Below are positions 62,829-64,000 of a stretch of DNA of 64,000 bases, piece after piece. The notes below the pieces were generated by a model. It worked only from the letters and a program-made list of their open reading frames with translations. It had not been told where the DNA came from and searched no databases. Numbering within the stretch: position 1 is the stretch's first letter; each line of letters opens with the position of its first letter. A program made the position numbers and the translations under genes. The DNA lies in contig JABVXV010000049.1 in NCBI GenBank assembly GCA_013365325.1, positions 248,001 to 312,000 on the forward strand, written 5' to 3'. This DNA comes from Dipetalonema caudispina (Eukaryota; Nematoda; Chromadorea; Rhabditida; Onchocercidae).

Positions 62829-64000
62829 CTGATTTCTAAATGTTTTCAACTTTTTGATTTATCGATATATTGAAAAATTGGTTAAATTTATTAAATTTAA
62901 AGTGAGACAATTTGAAGATTTTTTGCTGAATAATTTAGAAAATTTCAAATAACCATTCACTGTAGAATCGCTATCGTTGTTATTAGTCTCTTCGGTTTGT
63001 TTACTAAGTTTGAGATTCTGAAATGACTGAAAAAAATTTACTGCCAGTTTTGGTAGTAACTGAGAAGCATTGAAAGAATTGTTTTTTAGTACATTATTTT
63101 ATCCTCATATTGTGGTTACTTTTTACGATGGAAATGTTTGAATAGAAATTTGAGGAAAATTTAAAGTTAGTGTTTCTTAGTCCAATTGATTAGCAATAGG
63201 TTAATCTGATAAAGCGTACGATATATTGTTAATTTTGTTAATTTTTTTATATTAATTAAAAGAATATAAAAATAGATGTGCTAAATAAAAACAAACATTC
63301 GTATCGCTTGAAACCATTTTATTTTTCAGACTATTTCACGCCAAGTTTGCTCCACATAGAAAGTTTCGAAGCGTGGAATAGAATGGAATGATTTAAATCT
63401 TTTATAATCTGAAAATAAACTCCAATTTTTGCCGAAAAATTATTGGAATTTTGAGGAAAAAAGTTGACAAAGAAAAAAAAACGCAGCTTTGAAACAAAAT
63501 TTAAAAAAAAATCGCTCCTTTATGCTCAAATTTAACTTTTTTCCAGAAATTTGATCCAACAGAACTTTAATTTTTCTTATCAAATTTTTGTAATTCAATC
63601 AGTGTAAGATTAAAATATGCAGTTAATGAGATTAACACTTTAAAAAATTGATCATTGTAATAGATAAGTCACAAGATGCAAGAATGCTGACCAATCCCCC
63701 ATGTTAATTCAATTACAAAATTGATGATAATTTAAAATTTAATCATTTTTTTTTCTGTTTGAACAAATCCACCTTACAGTCCTTGTTACAAAAATATTTA
63801 ATAAATTAAAAATTATTTGCAAATTTGCTAAGCTGATTATTAGACAAATGAGGTGCTAGGATGAAGTAAATTCAAAGGTTCATAAGTCATATTTTAATCG
63901 CAAGAGAAATGGTATAATTATAAATTCTGAGGGATGAAGAGTAGATATATACATATATATATGATTAAAATGATGTTTAAATTAGTGCCAAGGAGTAAAA
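62829..64000. other. right-edge AT-rich region
   Basis: It contains one possible upstream exon of the preceding minus-strand gene, 62967-63023, flanked by CATTTCAG and GTGAAT. Two frames are open; the one compatible in phase with the exon at 62828 reads ISNLVNKPKRLITTIAIL, and the other LKLSKQTEETNNNDSD. Otherwise homopolymer-rich sequence with nothing I can support up to the window end. Confidence 0.35.

Noticed and set aside
1..64000. Bacterial or Wolbachia-derived insert, mobile element or CRISPR array
   Set aside because: I looked for uninterrupted bacterial-type genes, transposase motifs, terminal repeats with target duplications and spaced direct repeats; none was seen apart from the 44-bp satellite, which has no spacers.
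1..64000. tRNA or rRNA genes
   Set aside because: No convincing cloverleaf with box A/B or rRNA-like GC-rich block was found by eye; a covariance-model scan would be needed to exclude a tRNA.

Overview
This window is nuclear DNA from a nematode, most likely a filarial (onchocercid or spirurid) worm. It is strongly AT-rich. Genes are split into many short exons (about 50-250 nt) by introns of about 60-600 nt with TTTCAG-type acceptors. Several genes start just after an unpaired TTTCAG-like site, as expected for spliced-leader trans-splicing. No plasmid, phage, CRISPR or bacterial cassette was seen. All identifications rest on reading the translated sequence by eye; no database search was run. 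Splice models were checked by matching intron phases and counting exon lengths.

Layout, left to right. 1-5402: no gene I can support. 5403-10282 (minus): SUCO/Slp1-type SUN-domain membrane protein. 12495-14554 (minus): proteasome subunit beta-6 (pbs-6/PSMB1). 14623-15000: 44-bp tandem satellite broken by a 100-N assembly gap. 15494-19524 (plus): nucleolar DEAD-box helicase DDX56. 20209-23333 (plus): cyclin-dependent kinase 7. 25148-26802 (plus): Ser/Tyr/Arg-rich protein I do not recognise. 26902-27511 (plus): weak candidate for a small gene. 28036-32028 (minus): PP2A scaffold subunit A (paa-1). 32878-36030 (plus): complex I 51-kDa subunit NDUFV1 (nuo-1). 36552-46991 (plus): RME-6/GAPVD1, with RasGAP and VPS9 domains, 33 exons and 1591 codons in one unbroken frame. 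48006-50024 (plus): short protein resembling the C-terminal half of the SAGA subunit ADA1/TADA1. 51503-62828 (minus): unrecognised, largely disordered protein whose model needs a 6.9-kb intron; its 5' end lies at or beyond the right edge.

The genes are mostly conserved housekeeping functions: proteolysis, ribosome biogenesis, transcription and cell-cycle kinase, phosphatase scaffold, respiration, endocytic Rab5 activation and chromatin. Two gene pairs are divergent (pbs-6/DDX56 and paa-1/nuo-1). Two same-strand runs look like nematode operons: DDX56 then cdk-7, and nuo-1 then rme-6 then the ADA1-like gene. In each, a poly(A) signal is followed 140-330 bp later by a plausible trans-splice acceptor. 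I found no convincing novel multi-gene system. The best leads are small: decayed or duplicated exon pieces inside introns, an unusual hydrophobic tail on PP2A-A, a satellite in a shared promoter region, a perfect inverted repeat in another, and several unassigned coding-like exons.
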